Positions 18,231 to 25,899 of a DNA stretch of 44,616 nucleotides are shown piece after piece. The DNA is from Thermus scotoductus DSM 8553 (GTDB taxonomy: Bacteria; Deinococcota; Deinococci; Deinococcales; Thermaceae): contig NZ_KB905744.1 of the NCBI RefSeq assembly GCF_000381045.1, positions 1-44,616 of the forward strand, read 5' to 3'. The first letter of the stretch is position 1, and each line of letters starts with the position of its first letter. The notes beneath the pieces were generated by a model. That model was not told the origin of the DNA. It searched no databases and saw only the letters and a list, made by a program, of their open reading frames with translations. The position numbers and the translations under genes are program-made.

Positions 18231-20816
18231 ATGAACCTGGAACGCTGGACCCAAGCCGCCCGCGAGGCCCTGGCCCAGGCCCAGGTCCTGGCCCGGGAGA
18301 TGAAGCACCAGGCCATCGACCTGCCCCATCTATGGGCGGTTCTCCTGAAAGACCCGACGGGCCTGGCCTGGCGGCTTCTGGAGAGGGCAGGGGGTAACCC
18401 CAAGGCCCTCAAGGAGAGTGCCGAGCGGGAACTGGGCCGCCTGCCCAAGGTGGAGGGGACCGAGGTGGGCCAGTACCTTTCCCAAAGGCTTGCCCGGGCC
18501 CTGGACCGGGCCGAGGCCCTTATGGCCGAGCTCAAGGACCGGTTCGTGGCGGTGGACACCTTGGTGCTGGCCTTGGCGGAGGCCTCGAGGGCCGAGCCCT
18601 CCTTGCAGGTGGGTATTCCCGAAGAAGGCTCCTTAAGAAAAGCCCTGCAGGAACTAAGAGGAGGTAAAACCGTGCAGACGGAACATGCGGAAAGCACCTA
18701 CAACGCCCTGGAGCAGTACGGCATCGACCTCACCAAGCTGGCCGCCGAGGGCAAGCTGGACCCGGTGATCGGCCGGGACGAGGAGATAAGGCGCACCATC
18801 CAGATCCTCCTCCGGCGCACCAAGAACAACCCGGTGCTCATCGGCGAGCCCGGGGTGGGCAAGACCGCCATCGTGGAGGGGCTGGCCCAGCGGATCGTGA
18901 AGGGGGATGTGCCGGAAGGCCTTAAGGGCAAGCGGATCATCTCCTTGCAGATGGGCTCCCTCCTGGCCGGGGCCAAGTACCGGGGCGAGTTTGAGGAGCG
19001 CCTGAAGGCCGTCATCCAGGAGGTGGTACAGAGCCAAGGGGAGATCATCCTCTTCATCGACGAGCTCCACACCGTGGTGGGGGCGGGCAAGGCCGAAGGC
19101 GCCGTGGACGCCGGCAACATGCTGAAGCCCGCCCTGGCCCGGGGGGAGCTTCGGCTTATCGGGGCCACCACCCTGGACGAATACCGGGAGATTGAGAAGG
19201 ACCCCGCTCTGGAAAGGCGCTTCCAGCCCGTTTACGTGGACGAGCCCACGGTGGAGGAGACCATCTCCATCCTGCGGGGCATCAAGGAGAAGTACGAGGT
19301 CCACCACGGGGTGCGCATCTCCGACAGCGCCATCATCGCCGCCGCCACCCTCTCCCATCGGTACATCACGGAAAGGCGCCTCCCCGACAAGGCCATTGAC
19401 CTCATCGACGAGGCCGCAGCCCGCCTGCGCATGGCCCTGGAGAGCGCCCCCGAGGAGATCGATAGCCTGGAGCGGAGGAAGCTCCAGCTGGAGATTGAAA
19501 GGGAAGCCCTCAAGAAGGAGAAGGACCCGGATAGCCAGGAGAGGCTCAAGGCCATTGAGGCCGAGATCGCCCGCCTCTCGGAGGAGATCGCTAGGCTCAG
19601 GGGGGAATGGGAGAAGGAGCGGGAGATCTTGCGCGCCCTAAGGGAGGCCCAGCAGCGCCTGGACGAGGTGCGGCGGCAGATTGAGCTGGCCGAGCGCCAG
19701 TACGACCTGAACCGGGCCGCGGAGCTCCGCTACGGGGAGCTTCCCCGCCTCGAGGCCGAGGTGGAGCGCCTGTCCCAGGCCCTTAAGGGGGCGCGCTTTG
19801 TCCGCCTCGAGGTCACGGAGGAGGACGTGGCCGAGATCGTGGCCCGCTGGACGGGGATCCCCGTGGCCAAGCTCCTGGAAGGGGAAAGGGAAAAGCTCCT
19901 CCGCCTGGAGGAGGAGCTCCACAAGCGGGTGGTGGGCCAGGATGAGGCCATCCGGGCCGTGGCCGACGCCATCCGCAGGGCCAGGGCCGGGCTTAAGGAC
20001 CCGAACCGCCCCATCGGGAGCTTCCTCTTCCTTGGGCCCACGGGGGTGGGGAAGACGGAGCTGGCCAAGGCCATCGCGGCCACCCTCTTTGACACGGAGG
20101 AGGCCATGGTGCGCATTGACATGACGGAGTACATGGAGAAGCACGCGGTCTCCCGCCTCATCGGGGCCCCTCCGGGCTACGTGGGGTACGAGGAAGGGGG
20201 CCAGCTCACGGAGGCCGTGCGGCGGAGGCCCTACACCGTCATCCTCTTCGATGAGGTGGAGAAGGCCCACCCCGACGTCTTCAACATCCTCCTGCAGATC
20301 CTGGACGACGGCCGACTCACGGACTCCCATGGCCGCACCGTGGACTTCCGCAACACCGTGATCATCCTCACCTCCAACCTGGGAAGCCCCCTGATCCTCG
20401 AGGGCATCCAGCAAGGCAAACCCTACGAGAGGATCCGGGAGGAGGTCTTCGCCATCCTGCAGAGGCACTTCCGCCCCGAGTTCCTGAACCGCCTGGACGA
20501 GATCGTGGTCTTCAGGCCCCTCACCCGGGAGCAGCTGCGGGAGATCGTGGAGATCCAGCTCCAAAGCCTCAGGGCCCGCCTGGCGGAAAAGCGCATCACC
20601 CTCACCCTCACCGAGGCCGCCAAGGACTATCTGGCCGAGCGGGGCTACGACCCCGTCTTCGGGGCCAGGCCCCTGAAGCGGGTGATCGCCCGGGAGCTGG
20701 AAACCCCCCTGGCGGTGAAGATCCTGGCCGGGGAGATCAAGGAGGGGGACGCCGTGGTGGTGGACGTCGGGCCCACGGGGCTGGTCTTCCGCAACCCCGA
20801 GCGGGTAGAGGCCTGA
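18231..20816 (+). CDS. clpB: Disaggregase ClpB (Hsp104 family)
   Basis: Hexameric AAA+ chaperone that works with DnaK to rescue aggregated proteins. The 861-residue product aligns end to end with T. thermophilus ClpB: N-domain (1 to about 145), NBD1 with Walker A GEPGVGKT (205-212) and Walker [15 protein letters not shown], a coiled-coil M-domain (about 395-525, [19 protein letters not shown]), NBD2 with GPTGVGKT and [14 protein letters not shown], and a C-terminal small domain. An in-frame GTG at 18672 (codon 148) behind AGAGGAGGT is an apparent internal start for the N-domain-less form known in Thermus. It heads the stress operon ending near 25843. Confidence 0.99.
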   Translation: MNLERWTQAAREALAQAQVLAREMKHQAIDLPHLWAVLLKDPTGLAWRLLERAGGNPKALKESAERELGRLPKVEGTEVGQYLSQRLARALDRAEALMAELKDRFVAVDTLVLALAEASRAEPSLQVGIPEEGSLRKALQELRGGKTVQTEHAESTYNALEQYGIDLTKLAAEGKLDPVIGRDEEIRRTIQILLRRTKNNPVLIGEPGVGKTAIVEGLAQRIVKGDVPEGLKGKRIISLQMGSLLAGAKYRGEFEERLKAVIQEVVQSQGEIILFIDELHTVVGAGKAEGAVDAGNMLKPALARGELRLIGATTLDEYREIEKDPALERRFQPVYVDEPTVEETISILRGIKEKYEVHHGVRISDSAIIAAATLSHRYITERRLPDKAIDLIDEAAARLRMALESAPEEIDSLERRKLQLEIEREALKKEKDPDSQERLKAIEAEIARLSEEIARLRGEWEKEREILRALREAQQRLDEVRRQIELAERQYDLNRAAELRYGELPRLEAEVERLSQALKGARFVRLEVTEEDVAEIVARWTGIPVAKLLEGEREKLLRLEEELHKRVVGQDEAIRAVADAIRRARAGLKDPNRPIGSFLFLGPTGVGKTELAKAIAATLFDTEEAMVRIDMTEYMEKHAVSRLIGAPPGYVGYEEGGQLTEAVRRRPYTVILFDEVEKAHPDVFNILLQILDDGRLTDSHGRTVDFRNTVIILTSNLGSPLILEGIQQGKPYERIREEVFAILQRHFRPEFLNRLDEIVVFRPLTREQLREIVEIQLQSLRARLAEKRITLTLTEAAKDYLAERGYDPVFGARPLKRVIARELETPLAVKILAGEIKEGDAVVVDVGPTGLVFRNPERVEA
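18655..18674 (+). promoter_or_regulatory. Internal ribosome-binding site and GTG start for truncated ClpB
   Basis: AAGAGGAGGT (18655-18664) lies 7 nt before an in-frame GTG (18672-18674) in clpB, at the junction between the N-domain and NBD1. Initiation here would give a 714-residue ClpB lacking the N-domain, a form reported for other ClpB proteins including that of T. thermophilus. Confidence 0.65.
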
Positions 20817-20829
20817 GAAAGGAGGCGGC

Positions 20830-21219
20830 ATGAGCGTGGTGGAAGTCCTGCAAAAAGCCTACCAGGATGAGCTCCTGGATGCCCTGCGGGCGGAGCGGGC
20901 GGCGGAAAGGGTGCCCTACCCCCACCTCCGGGCCCTCCTGGAGGAGGTGGTCCGTAGGGAGCGGGCCCATGCCGAGGCCATCGCCGAGGCCCTCCGCCGC
21001 CAAGGCGCCTCCCTCCCCCCGATGCCCCAGGTGGAGGAGGAGGGCTGGGAGGCGCTCCTCCGCCTTCTTTCCGAGGAAGGCTTTGACCGGGCCTACTACC
21101 TGGAAAGCACCTTTCCCGAGCCGGACCTCGAGGCCCTCTTCACCCGGCTGGGCCACGAGGAAAGGCTTAACCAAGAAGCCGTGCGCAAAGCCGTGGCCCT
21201 TTTAGGAGGTGGCCTATGA
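20830..21219 (+). CDS. Small helical protein, possibly ferritin-like; function unknown
   Basis: A 129-residue, almost entirely helical, acidic and basic protein that I do not recognise by name. Helix 1 has VLQKAYQDELLDALRAERAA and helix 2 has LEEVVRRERAHAEAIAEALR with an ExxH-like ERAHAE. A later segment has LEALFTRLGHEERLNQEAVR. Spaced Glu and His residues on amphipathic helices recall ferritin/rubrerythrin-like bundles, but a full four-helix metal site is not obvious. It follows clpB by 13 nt behind a good Shine-Dalgarno sequence, and its TGA overlaps the next ATG (ATGA). Confidence 0.6.
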   Translation: MSVVEVLQKAYQDELLDALRAERAAERVPYPHLRALLEEVVRRERAHAEAIAEALRRQGASLPPMPQVEEEGWEALLRLLSEEGFDRAYYLESTFPEPDLEALFTRLGHEERLNQEAVRKAVALLGGGL

Positions 21220-22400
21220 TCGGAAAGGAAGAAATCCAGCGCATCAAGGAAACCCTGGCTATCGCAGAGGGGCCCATCCTCTCCCTCTACCTGGACATCA
21301 ACCCCGCCAAGCCGGAAAACGCCAACCGGGCCTATGCCCTAAGGGCCAAGGACGCCATGAAGGCCCTGGGGGTACCCCAGGACCTGCAGGATAGGGTACT
21401 GGAAGTGTTGAAAAACCAGGTTCTGGAGGCCAAGACCGCCGTTTTCTTCGCCAAGGACAAGCCCTTTGAAACCCTCCTGCTCCAGGTGGAGCTGCCCCTG
21501 GTCTCCAGCCTCAAGACCACCTTCCTGGGGGAAAAGGAAAGCCGTTTCCTCACGGACGGGGCCTTAGCCCACTACGGCGAACCCTTCCTCCTCCCCCTCA
21601 TCTACGCCCTGGACGAGTACGAGCGCTACGGGGTGGTCTACCTGGACCAGGAGCGCTGGCGGGTGTTTGAAATCTTCCTGGGCGAAATCCAGGAAGTGGG
21701 GGATGCCTTCCTCGCCCTGGATACCGAGGCCTGGCGGCGGCTTTCCCTGGACGCCCCGGGGCGCCGCTTCAACCTGGGGAGGATCTCCCGGGGCGGGGCG
21801 GGGCAGGACCTCTTCGCCAAGCGCCTGGCCGCTTGGGAGGAGCGCTTTTACAAGACCCTGAGCCACGAGCTGGAGAAGCTGGTGGAGGAACGGGGGTTCA
21901 CCCGCCTGATCCTCATGGGCCCCGAGGAGCACACCAAGCTCTTCCTGGGTTACCTGCCCAAGCGCCTTAAGGAGAAGCTGGTGGCCCTGCTTCCCTCCCT
22001 GCCCCACCCCGGGGCCAGTCCCGGCCAGGTGCTCAAGCGGCTGGAGCCCGTCCTGGAGGAGATCGAACGGAAGGGGGAGGTGGAACTTCTCAAGAAGCTG
22101 GAGGAAGCCTACCCCAAAGCGGTCTTCGGCCCCGAGGTGCTTGAAAGGGTGCAGGAGGGACGGGTGGAGCTCTGGGTGCTTCCCTGGCACCTGGACCAGA
22201 CCGCCTACGCCTGTGACGGGATCTTCTTCCCCGATGAGGCCCGGGCGCTAGCCACCTGCGAAAAACCGGAGGCCAAGCCCCTGGCCGTGGTCCTGCCCGA
22301 GCTGGCAGCAGGCTACGCCGCCAAGCTGGAGTTCGTGCGGGGCGAAGCGGAAAAGCAGCTTCTGGAGCGCGGAGGCATGGCCGCGCTCCTGAGGTGGTGA
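21216..22400 (+). CDS. eRF1-like protein of the bacterial aeRF1 (baeRF/VLRF1) superfamily
   Basis: The 394-residue protein begins with ILSLYLDINPAKPENANRAY, a phrase typical of the baeRF family 10 N-terminal domain. The middle domain has RRFNLGRISRGGAGQDLFAK (GGAGQ at 193-197) followed by KRLAAWEERFYKTLSHELEK. That is the place and context of the peptidyl-hydrolysis GGQ loop and the helix after it in eRF1 and VLRF1. The C-terminal domain is L7Ae-like by position (FTRLILMGPEEHTKLFLGYL, LWVLPWHLDQTAYACDGIFF). A role at stalled or idle ribosomes is inferred from the family and from its position in the clpB-hsp20 operon. Its start overlaps the previous gene by 4 nt. Confidence 0.75.
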   Translation: MIGKEEIQRIKETLAIAEGPILSLYLDINPAKPENANRAYALRAKDAMKALGVPQDLQDRVLEVLKNQVLEAKTAVFFAKDKPFETLLLQVELPLVSSLKTTFLGEKESRFLTDGALAHYGEPFLLPLIYALDEYERYGVVYLDQERWRVFEIFLGEIQEVGDAFLALDTEAWRRLSLDAPGRRFNLGRISRGGAGQDLFAKRLAAWEERFYKTLSHELEKLVEERGFTRLILMGPEEHTKLFLGYLPKRLKEKLVALLPSLPHPGASPGQVLKRLEPVLEEIERKGEVELLKKLEEAYPKAVFGPEVLERVQEGRVELWVLPWHLDQTAYACDGIFFPDEARALATCEKPEAKPLAVVLPELAAGYAAKLEFVRGEAEKQLLERGGMAALLRW

Positions 22401-22416
22401 AAAGGAGGTGAGGAGG

Positions 22417-22833
22417 ATGATGCGGTTTGATCCTTTCAGGGAGTTGGAGGAGTTGCAGGAGCGTCTGGCAAGGGCCTTCGGCGCCACCCCCCAGCAGGGG
22501 CCCAGGGTGTACGCCCCTCCGGTGGACGTGATGGAGGATGAGGCTGGGCTTCACGTGCTGGTCTACCTTCCCGGGGTGGACCCGGAGAAGGTGGAGGTGG
22601 TGGCCGAGGAAGGCACGCTTTCCGTGAAGGCGGAGCGGCCCTTCGAGAAGCGGGAGAACGTGGCCTACCACCGCCTCGAGGGCCCCTACGGCACCTTCGC
22701 CCGGAGCTTCAACGTGCCCAGCACCTTTGACCTCTCCCGGGTCCAGGCCCGCTTCCGCCACGGCGTCCTGCACCTTTTGGTACCGAGGGCCGAGGCCACC
22801 AAGCCCAAGAGGATCCAGGTGCAGGTGGAATAG
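22417..22833 (+). CDS. Small heat shock protein (Hsp20/alpha-crystallin), first copy
   Basis: ATP-independent holdase. Starting at the ATG 8 nt after AAAGGAGG (22417) it has 138 residues; a GTG at 22408 lies inside the ribosome-binding site and is rejected. The N-terminus MMRFDPFRELEELQERL is typical. The alpha-crystallin domain runs from about 35 to 125 (PPVDVMEDEAGLHVLVYLPG, FNVPSTFDLSRVQARFRHGV, GVLHLLVPR), followed by a short tail (KRIQVQVE) with a degenerate IxI/V motif. It is co-transcribed with clpB. Confidence 0.95.
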   Translation: MMRFDPFRELEELQERLARAFGATPQQGPRVYAPPVDVMEDEAGLHVLVYLPGVDPEKVEVVAEEGTLSVKAERPFEKRENVAYHRLEGPYGTFARSFNVPSTFDLSRVQARFRHGVLHLLVPRAEATKPKRIQVQVE

Positions 22834-22843
22834 GAGGTGAGGT

Positions 22844-23530
22844 ATGCGGCGGACCACGCGGTACATCCTGGCCACTTCCAACCCCATGGGCGACCTCGAG
22901 GCCCTGGAGAAGCTGGTGAAGCTGGCTCCCGACACGGGGGCGGATGCCCTGGCCATCATAGGCAACCTCATGCCCAAGACGGCGAAAAGCCGCGACTACG
23001 CCGCCTTCTTCCGCATCCTTTCCGAGGCTCATCTCCCCATCGCCTACATCCCCGGGCCCCAGGACGCCCCCATCTGGGAATACCTCCGGGAGGCCGCCAA
23101 CATCGAACTGGTACGGCCCGAGATGCGCAACGTCCACGAGACCTTCACTTTCTGGAAGGGTCCCTACCTGGTGGCGGGCATCGGCGGGGAGATCACCGAT
23201 GACGGCGAGCCCGAGGAGGGCGAGGCCCTGCGCTACCCCGCCTGGGTGGCGGAGTACCACCTGAAGACCCTCTGGGACCTCAAGGACTACCCCAAGATCT
23301 TCCTCTTCTACACCAATCCCTACCACAAGGGCCTTGGGGAAGGGGGGTCCCATGAGGTGGCCCACCTGGTCAAGACCCATAACCCCCTCCTGGTGATCAC
23401 CGCCGGCAGGGGCCAGAAGCACGAGATGCTGGGGGCAAGCTGGGTGGTGGTGCCGGGTGACCTCTCCGAGGGGGAGTTCAGCCTCCTGGACCTGAGGGCG
23501 AGGAAGTTGGAAACCGGAAACGTGCGTTAA
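22844..23530 (+). CDS. Metallophosphoesterase-fold protein with degenerate metal site
   Basis: The 228-residue protein matches the T. thermophilus structural-genomics protein TT1561, which has a calcineurin-like phosphoesterase fold. The canonical metal motifs are mostly replaced: where D-x-H is expected it has ATSNPMGD (residues 10-17), where GD..D/N is expected it has IIGNLMPK (39-45), and GNHE/D is IPGPQDAP (69-76). A late GxKHE-like AGRGQKHEMLG and VVVPGDLSEGEFSL remain. Catalysis by a normal two-metal mechanism is therefore unlikely, and a binding or regulatory role is possible. It follows hsp20 by 10 nt behind GGAGGTGAGGT. Confidence 0.85.
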   Translation: MRRTTRYILATSNPMGDLEALEKLVKLAPDTGADALAIIGNLMPKTAKSRDYAAFFRILSEAHLPIAYIPGPQDAPIWEYLREAANIELVRPEMRNVHETFTFWKGPYLVAGIGGEITDDGEPEEGEALRYPAWVAEYHLKTLWDLKDYPKIFLFYTNPYHKGLGEGGSHEVAHLVKTHNPLLVITAGRGQKHEMLGASWVVVPGDLSEGEFSLLDLRARKLETGNVR

Positions 23531-23536
23531 GCCCCT

Positions 23537-23604
23537 CCAGGGTTTCCCAGGGGGCGAAACCACCGAAACCCTGGGGGGCGCTGTAGAATGAGGCGAGGTG
23601 GATC
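23537..23604 (+). promoter_or_regulatory. Leader with two alternative hairpins and a -10-like box before the ferritin-like gene
   Basis: CCAGGGTTTC (23537-23546) pairs perfectly with GAAACCCTGG (23565-23574). The GGTTTC part can alternatively pair with GAAACC at 23556-23561. TAGAAT (23584-23589), 15 nt before ATG 23605, resembles a -10 box, but no good -35 is seen 17 bp upstream. Depending on where transcription starts, this could be a terminator or attenuator of the clpB transcript, or an operator for an internal promoter. Confidence 0.4.
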
Positions 23605-24033
23605 ATGGAAAAGGAAAAGCTCATCCAAGGGTTGAACGAGGATCTGGCCCACGAGTACCAGGCCATCATCCAGTACATCACCTACGCGGCCACGGTTGCG
23701 GGGATCCATCGGCAGGAGCTTAAGGAGTTCTTCCTGGCGGAGGTCCAGGACGAGCTCCGCCATGCCCAGCTCCTGGCGGACAAGATCACGGCCCTGGGGG
23801 GGAAGCCCACCACCCAGCCAGCCCCCGTGCCCGAGGCCGCCACGCCCCGGGCCATGCTGGAAGCGGTGCTCCAGGCGGAGAAGGAGACCATCGCCCGCTA
23901 CGTGGAAAGGATGAAGCAGGCCGAGGCCTTGGGGGATTATGGCCTGGCCAACGACCTCCAAGAGATCATCTCCGAGGAGACGCGGCACAAGGAGGAAACG
24001 GAGAAGCTCTTGAGGGGCCACTGGAAGGAGTGA
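23605..24033 (+). CDS. Ferritin-like di-iron protein (bacterioferritin/Dps-like)
   Basis: A 142-residue four-helix protein with a di-iron pattern: NEDLAHEYQAIIQYITYA (Glu17), FFLAEVQDELRHAQLLADKI (Glu50, His53 as ExxH), LQAEKETIARYVERM (Glu near 92-94), DLQEIISEETRHKEETEKLL (Glu125, His128 as ExxH). This is the E/ExxH/E/ExxH arrangement of ferritins and bacterioferritins. It probably oxidises or stores iron to limit oxidative damage. A Pro/Ala-rich linker (KPTTQPAPVPEAATP) separates the two helix pairs. It begins the oxidative-stress half of the operon. Confidence 0.85.
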   Translation: MEKEKLIQGLNEDLAHEYQAIIQYITYAATVAGIHRQELKEFFLAEVQDELRHAQLLADKITALGGKPTTQPAPVPEAATPRAMLEAVLQAEKETIARYVERMKQAEALGDYGLANDLQEIISEETRHKEETEKLLRGHWKE

Positions 24034-24075
24034 GGCCCTCCCGGCCTGGACCTAGCGCAAGACAAGGGAGGAGGT

Positions 24076-24750
24076 ATGCGCTTCACCGAGCTTGCCGAGC
24101 GCTTCCTGGCCCTCGAGCCCCAGCTCCCCGAGGGGCCGGGGAAGGAGGCCCTTTCCCTGCTCCACGCCATGCTCCAGGAGGTCTGGCGGCAGGTGGGAGC
24201 GGGACCCCGGGAGGGCGGCGGGCTCGAGGAGCTCCGCAACCTCTACAAGAAGGCCCCCAAGATGGAGGCCCCCCGGGTGGCCCCAGGGCTTGCCGTGGGG
24301 GAGAAGGCTCCGGACTTCGCCCTTCCCGACGCGGAGGGCCGGCTTGTCCGCCTTTCCGACTTCCGGGGCCGCCCGGTGGTTCTGGCCTTCTACCCTTTGG
24401 ACTGGAGCCCAGGGTGCAGCCAGCAGCTGGACCTCTACCAGGCGGAACTGGAGGAGTTCCATAGGCGAGGGGCGGTCCTTTTGGGGATCTCGGTGGACTC
24501 CCTTTACTCCCACGGGGCCTGGGCCTTTGTCCGTGGCCTCACCTTTCCCCTCCTCTCCGACTTCCACCCCAAGGGGGAGGTGGCCCGGCGCTACCGGGTC
24601 TGGCGGGAGGTAGACGGCTTTAGTGAGCGGGCCCTCTACGTGGTGGACGGCGAGGGGGTCATCCGCTACGCCCACGTCTCCCCATACCTGCACCACATCC
24701 CCCCGATCGAGGAGCTCTTCCAGGCCCTGGACGCCTTGAGGGGAGGTTAG
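24076..24750 (+). CDS. Peroxiredoxin (AhpC/TSA family) with N-terminal extension
   Basis: Thiol peroxidase expected to reduce hydrogen peroxide and organic peroxides. The AhpC/TSA domain (about 75-224) has GEKAPDFALPDAEGRLVRLS and the active site FYPLDWSPGCSQQ, fitting PxxxS/TxxC with peroxidatic Cys114. No other Cys is visible, so it is 1-Cys and needs an external thiol. The glutaredoxin and thioredoxin encoded next to it are natural partners. The first 70 residues (FTELAERFLALEPQLPEGPG and so on) form a helical extension not usual in the family. ATG 24076 follows GGGAGGAGGT. Confidence 0.9.
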   Translation: MRFTELAERFLALEPQLPEGPGKEALSLLHAMLQEVWRQVGAGPREGGGLEELRNLYKKAPKMEAPRVAPGLAVGEKAPDFALPDAEGRLVRLSDFRGRPVVLAFYPLDWSPGCSQQLDLYQAELEEFHRRGAVLLGISVDSLYSHGAWAFVRGLTFPLLSDFHPKGEVARRYRVWREVDGFSERALYVVDGEGVIRYAHVSPYLHHIPPIEELFQALDALRGG

Positions 24751-24752
24751 GG

Positions 24753-25013
24753 ATGGAGCCGGTGGTGCTCTACGGGACTTCCTGGTGCGCCCAGACCCAG
24801 CTTCTGCGCCGCCACCTGGAGAGGCTCGGGGTGCCTTACCGCTACGTGGACCTGGAGCTCCACCCCGAGGTCCACCCGACCCTCCGCTTCCTCACCGGGG
24901 GGCGGCTTTCCCACCCCGTGGTCTACGTGGGGGGTGAGGTCCTGGTGGAGCCCACCCTGTCCGAGTTGGAGCGGGCCCTTTGGCGCAGGGGGTACCTGTG
25001 GCGTCCGTGGTGA
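24753..25013 (+). CDS. Glutaredoxin-like protein
   Basis: An 86-residue thioredoxin-fold protein: VVLYGTSWCAQTQLLRRHLE with a CxxT active site (Cys12-Ala-Gln-Thr15), LGVPYRYVDLE, then LSHPVVYVGGEVLVEPTLSE where the cis-Pro (TVP/HPV) and glycine motif of glutaredoxins lie. The second Cys is replaced by Thr, so it acts as a monothiol type. It starts 2 nt after the peroxiredoxin stop, and its TGA overlaps the thioredoxin GTG. Confidence 0.88.
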   Translation: MEPVVLYGTSWCAQTQLLRRHLERLGVPYRYVDLELHPEVHPTLRFLTGGRLSHPVVYVGGEVLVEPTLSELERALWRRGYLWRPW

Positions 25014-25426
25014 CCTGTCCCCGTTGCGGGGCCCAAAACCGTATCGGAAAGGCCCCAAAGGGCACCTTCCCCGTCTGCGGGGCCTGCAAGGCCTCCCTGC
25101 CCTGGGTGGTGGAGGCGGACGAGGAGAGCTTCGCCCAGGAGGTGGCGGGGGCGGCCCTGGTCCTGGTGGACTTTTGGGCTCCCTGGTGCGGCCCCTGCCG
25201 CCTCCTTTCCCCCGTGCTGGAGGAGCTTGCCCGGGAGCATGCGGGCAAGCTGAAGGTGGTCAAGGTCAACGCGGACGAGAACCCCCGTCTAGCGGGCCAG
25301 TACGGGGTGATGAGCCTCCCCACCCTGGTTCTCTTCCAAAACGGGCACCCGGCGGCCACCTGGGTAGGGGCGAGCCCTAGGCGGGTTCTGGAGGAAAGGC
25401 TTAGGCCGTATCTGGAAAGGAGGTGA
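25007..25426 (+). CDS. Thioredoxin with N-terminal zinc ribbon (TrxC/thioredoxin 2-like)
   Basis: Disulfide reductase. The protein opens VVTCPRCGAQNRIGKAPKG and continues PVCGACKASLPW: two CxxC pairs (Cys4/7 and Cys24/27) form the zinc ribbon typical of thioredoxin 2. The thioredoxin domain has VLVDFWAPWCGPCRLLSPVL with Cys61-Gly-Pro-Cys64 and the cis-Pro in GVMSLPTLVLFQNG. The exact start is uncertain: GTG 25007 or 25010 overlaps the glutaredoxin stop (GTGA), while GTG 24998 or TTG 24980 would add a few residues. About 139 residues fits the family. Confidence 0.93.
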   Translation: MVTCPRCGAQNRIGKAPKGTFPVCGACKASLPWVVEADEESFAQEVAGAALVLVDFWAPWCGPCRLLSPVLEELAREHAGKLKVVKVNADENPRLAGQYGVMSLPTLVLFQNGHPAATWVGASPRRVLEERLRPYLERR

Positions 25427-25429
25427 ACC

Positions 25430-25843
25430 ATGCTGGAGAAGCTCTGGCCCTTCGGCCGGAACCGGGTGCGCAAGGCCTTTGAGGAAGCGCTAGAGAAGGT
25501 TTTCAAGGAGGAGGGCGAAACCCTGGAGCCCCTTTCGGAGCTTGCCGAGCACGAGGACCACTATCTGTTGCGGGTGGAGGTTCCGGGCCTGGGCCCCGAG
25601 AACCTGGAGGTGCGCCTCGAGGGGGACCAGCTGGTGGTGGAAGGGGAGAAAAAAGAGGAAAAGCGCACCAAACACCTCTCGGAGATCGTCTACGGGCGCA
25701 TCTACCGCGCCTACCTCCTCCCCAAGGACGCCAAGAAGGAAGGCATTGAGGCCAAGCTCCACAAGGGCGTGCTGGAGGTGAGGATCCCCCGGGAGAAGCG
25801 CCCGCCCGAGCCCCCCGTGAGGATCCCCGTGCAGGAGGGGTAA
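25430..25843 (+). CDS. Small heat shock protein (Hsp20/alpha-crystallin), second copy
   Basis: A 137-residue holdase, more diverged than the first copy. The basic N-terminus (MLEKLWPFGRNRVRKAFEEA) is followed by the alpha-crystallin domain (SELAEHEDHYLLRVEVPGLG, LVVEGEKKEEKRTKHLSEIV, YGRIYRAYLLP, KGVLEVRIPREKR). The tail ends in VRIPVQEG, where IPV is an IxI/V oligomerisation motif. ATG 25430 follows AAAGGAGGTGAACC. It is the last gene before the terminator at 25851. Confidence 0.94.
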   Translation: MLEKLWPFGRNRVRKAFEEALEKVFKEEGETLEPLSELAEHEDHYLLRVEVPGLGPENLEVRLEGDQLVVEGEKKEEKRTKHLSEIVYGRIYRAYLLPKDAKKEGIEAKLHKGVLEVRIPREKRPPEPPVRIPVQEG

Positions 25844-25850
25844 AGACCCC

Positions 25851-25890
25851 ACCAACCCTTGGCCTTCCGCCTTGGATTGGTTGATTTTTT
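25851..25890 (+). terminator. Rho-independent terminator of the clpB stress operon
   Basis: ACCAACCC and GGATTGGT pair with one mismatch around a 15-nt loop, followed by TGATTTTTT. It lies 8 nt after the second hsp20 stop and ahead of the promoter of the histone-fold gene. Confidence 0.55.
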
Positions 25891-25899
25891 ATCAGGTCT

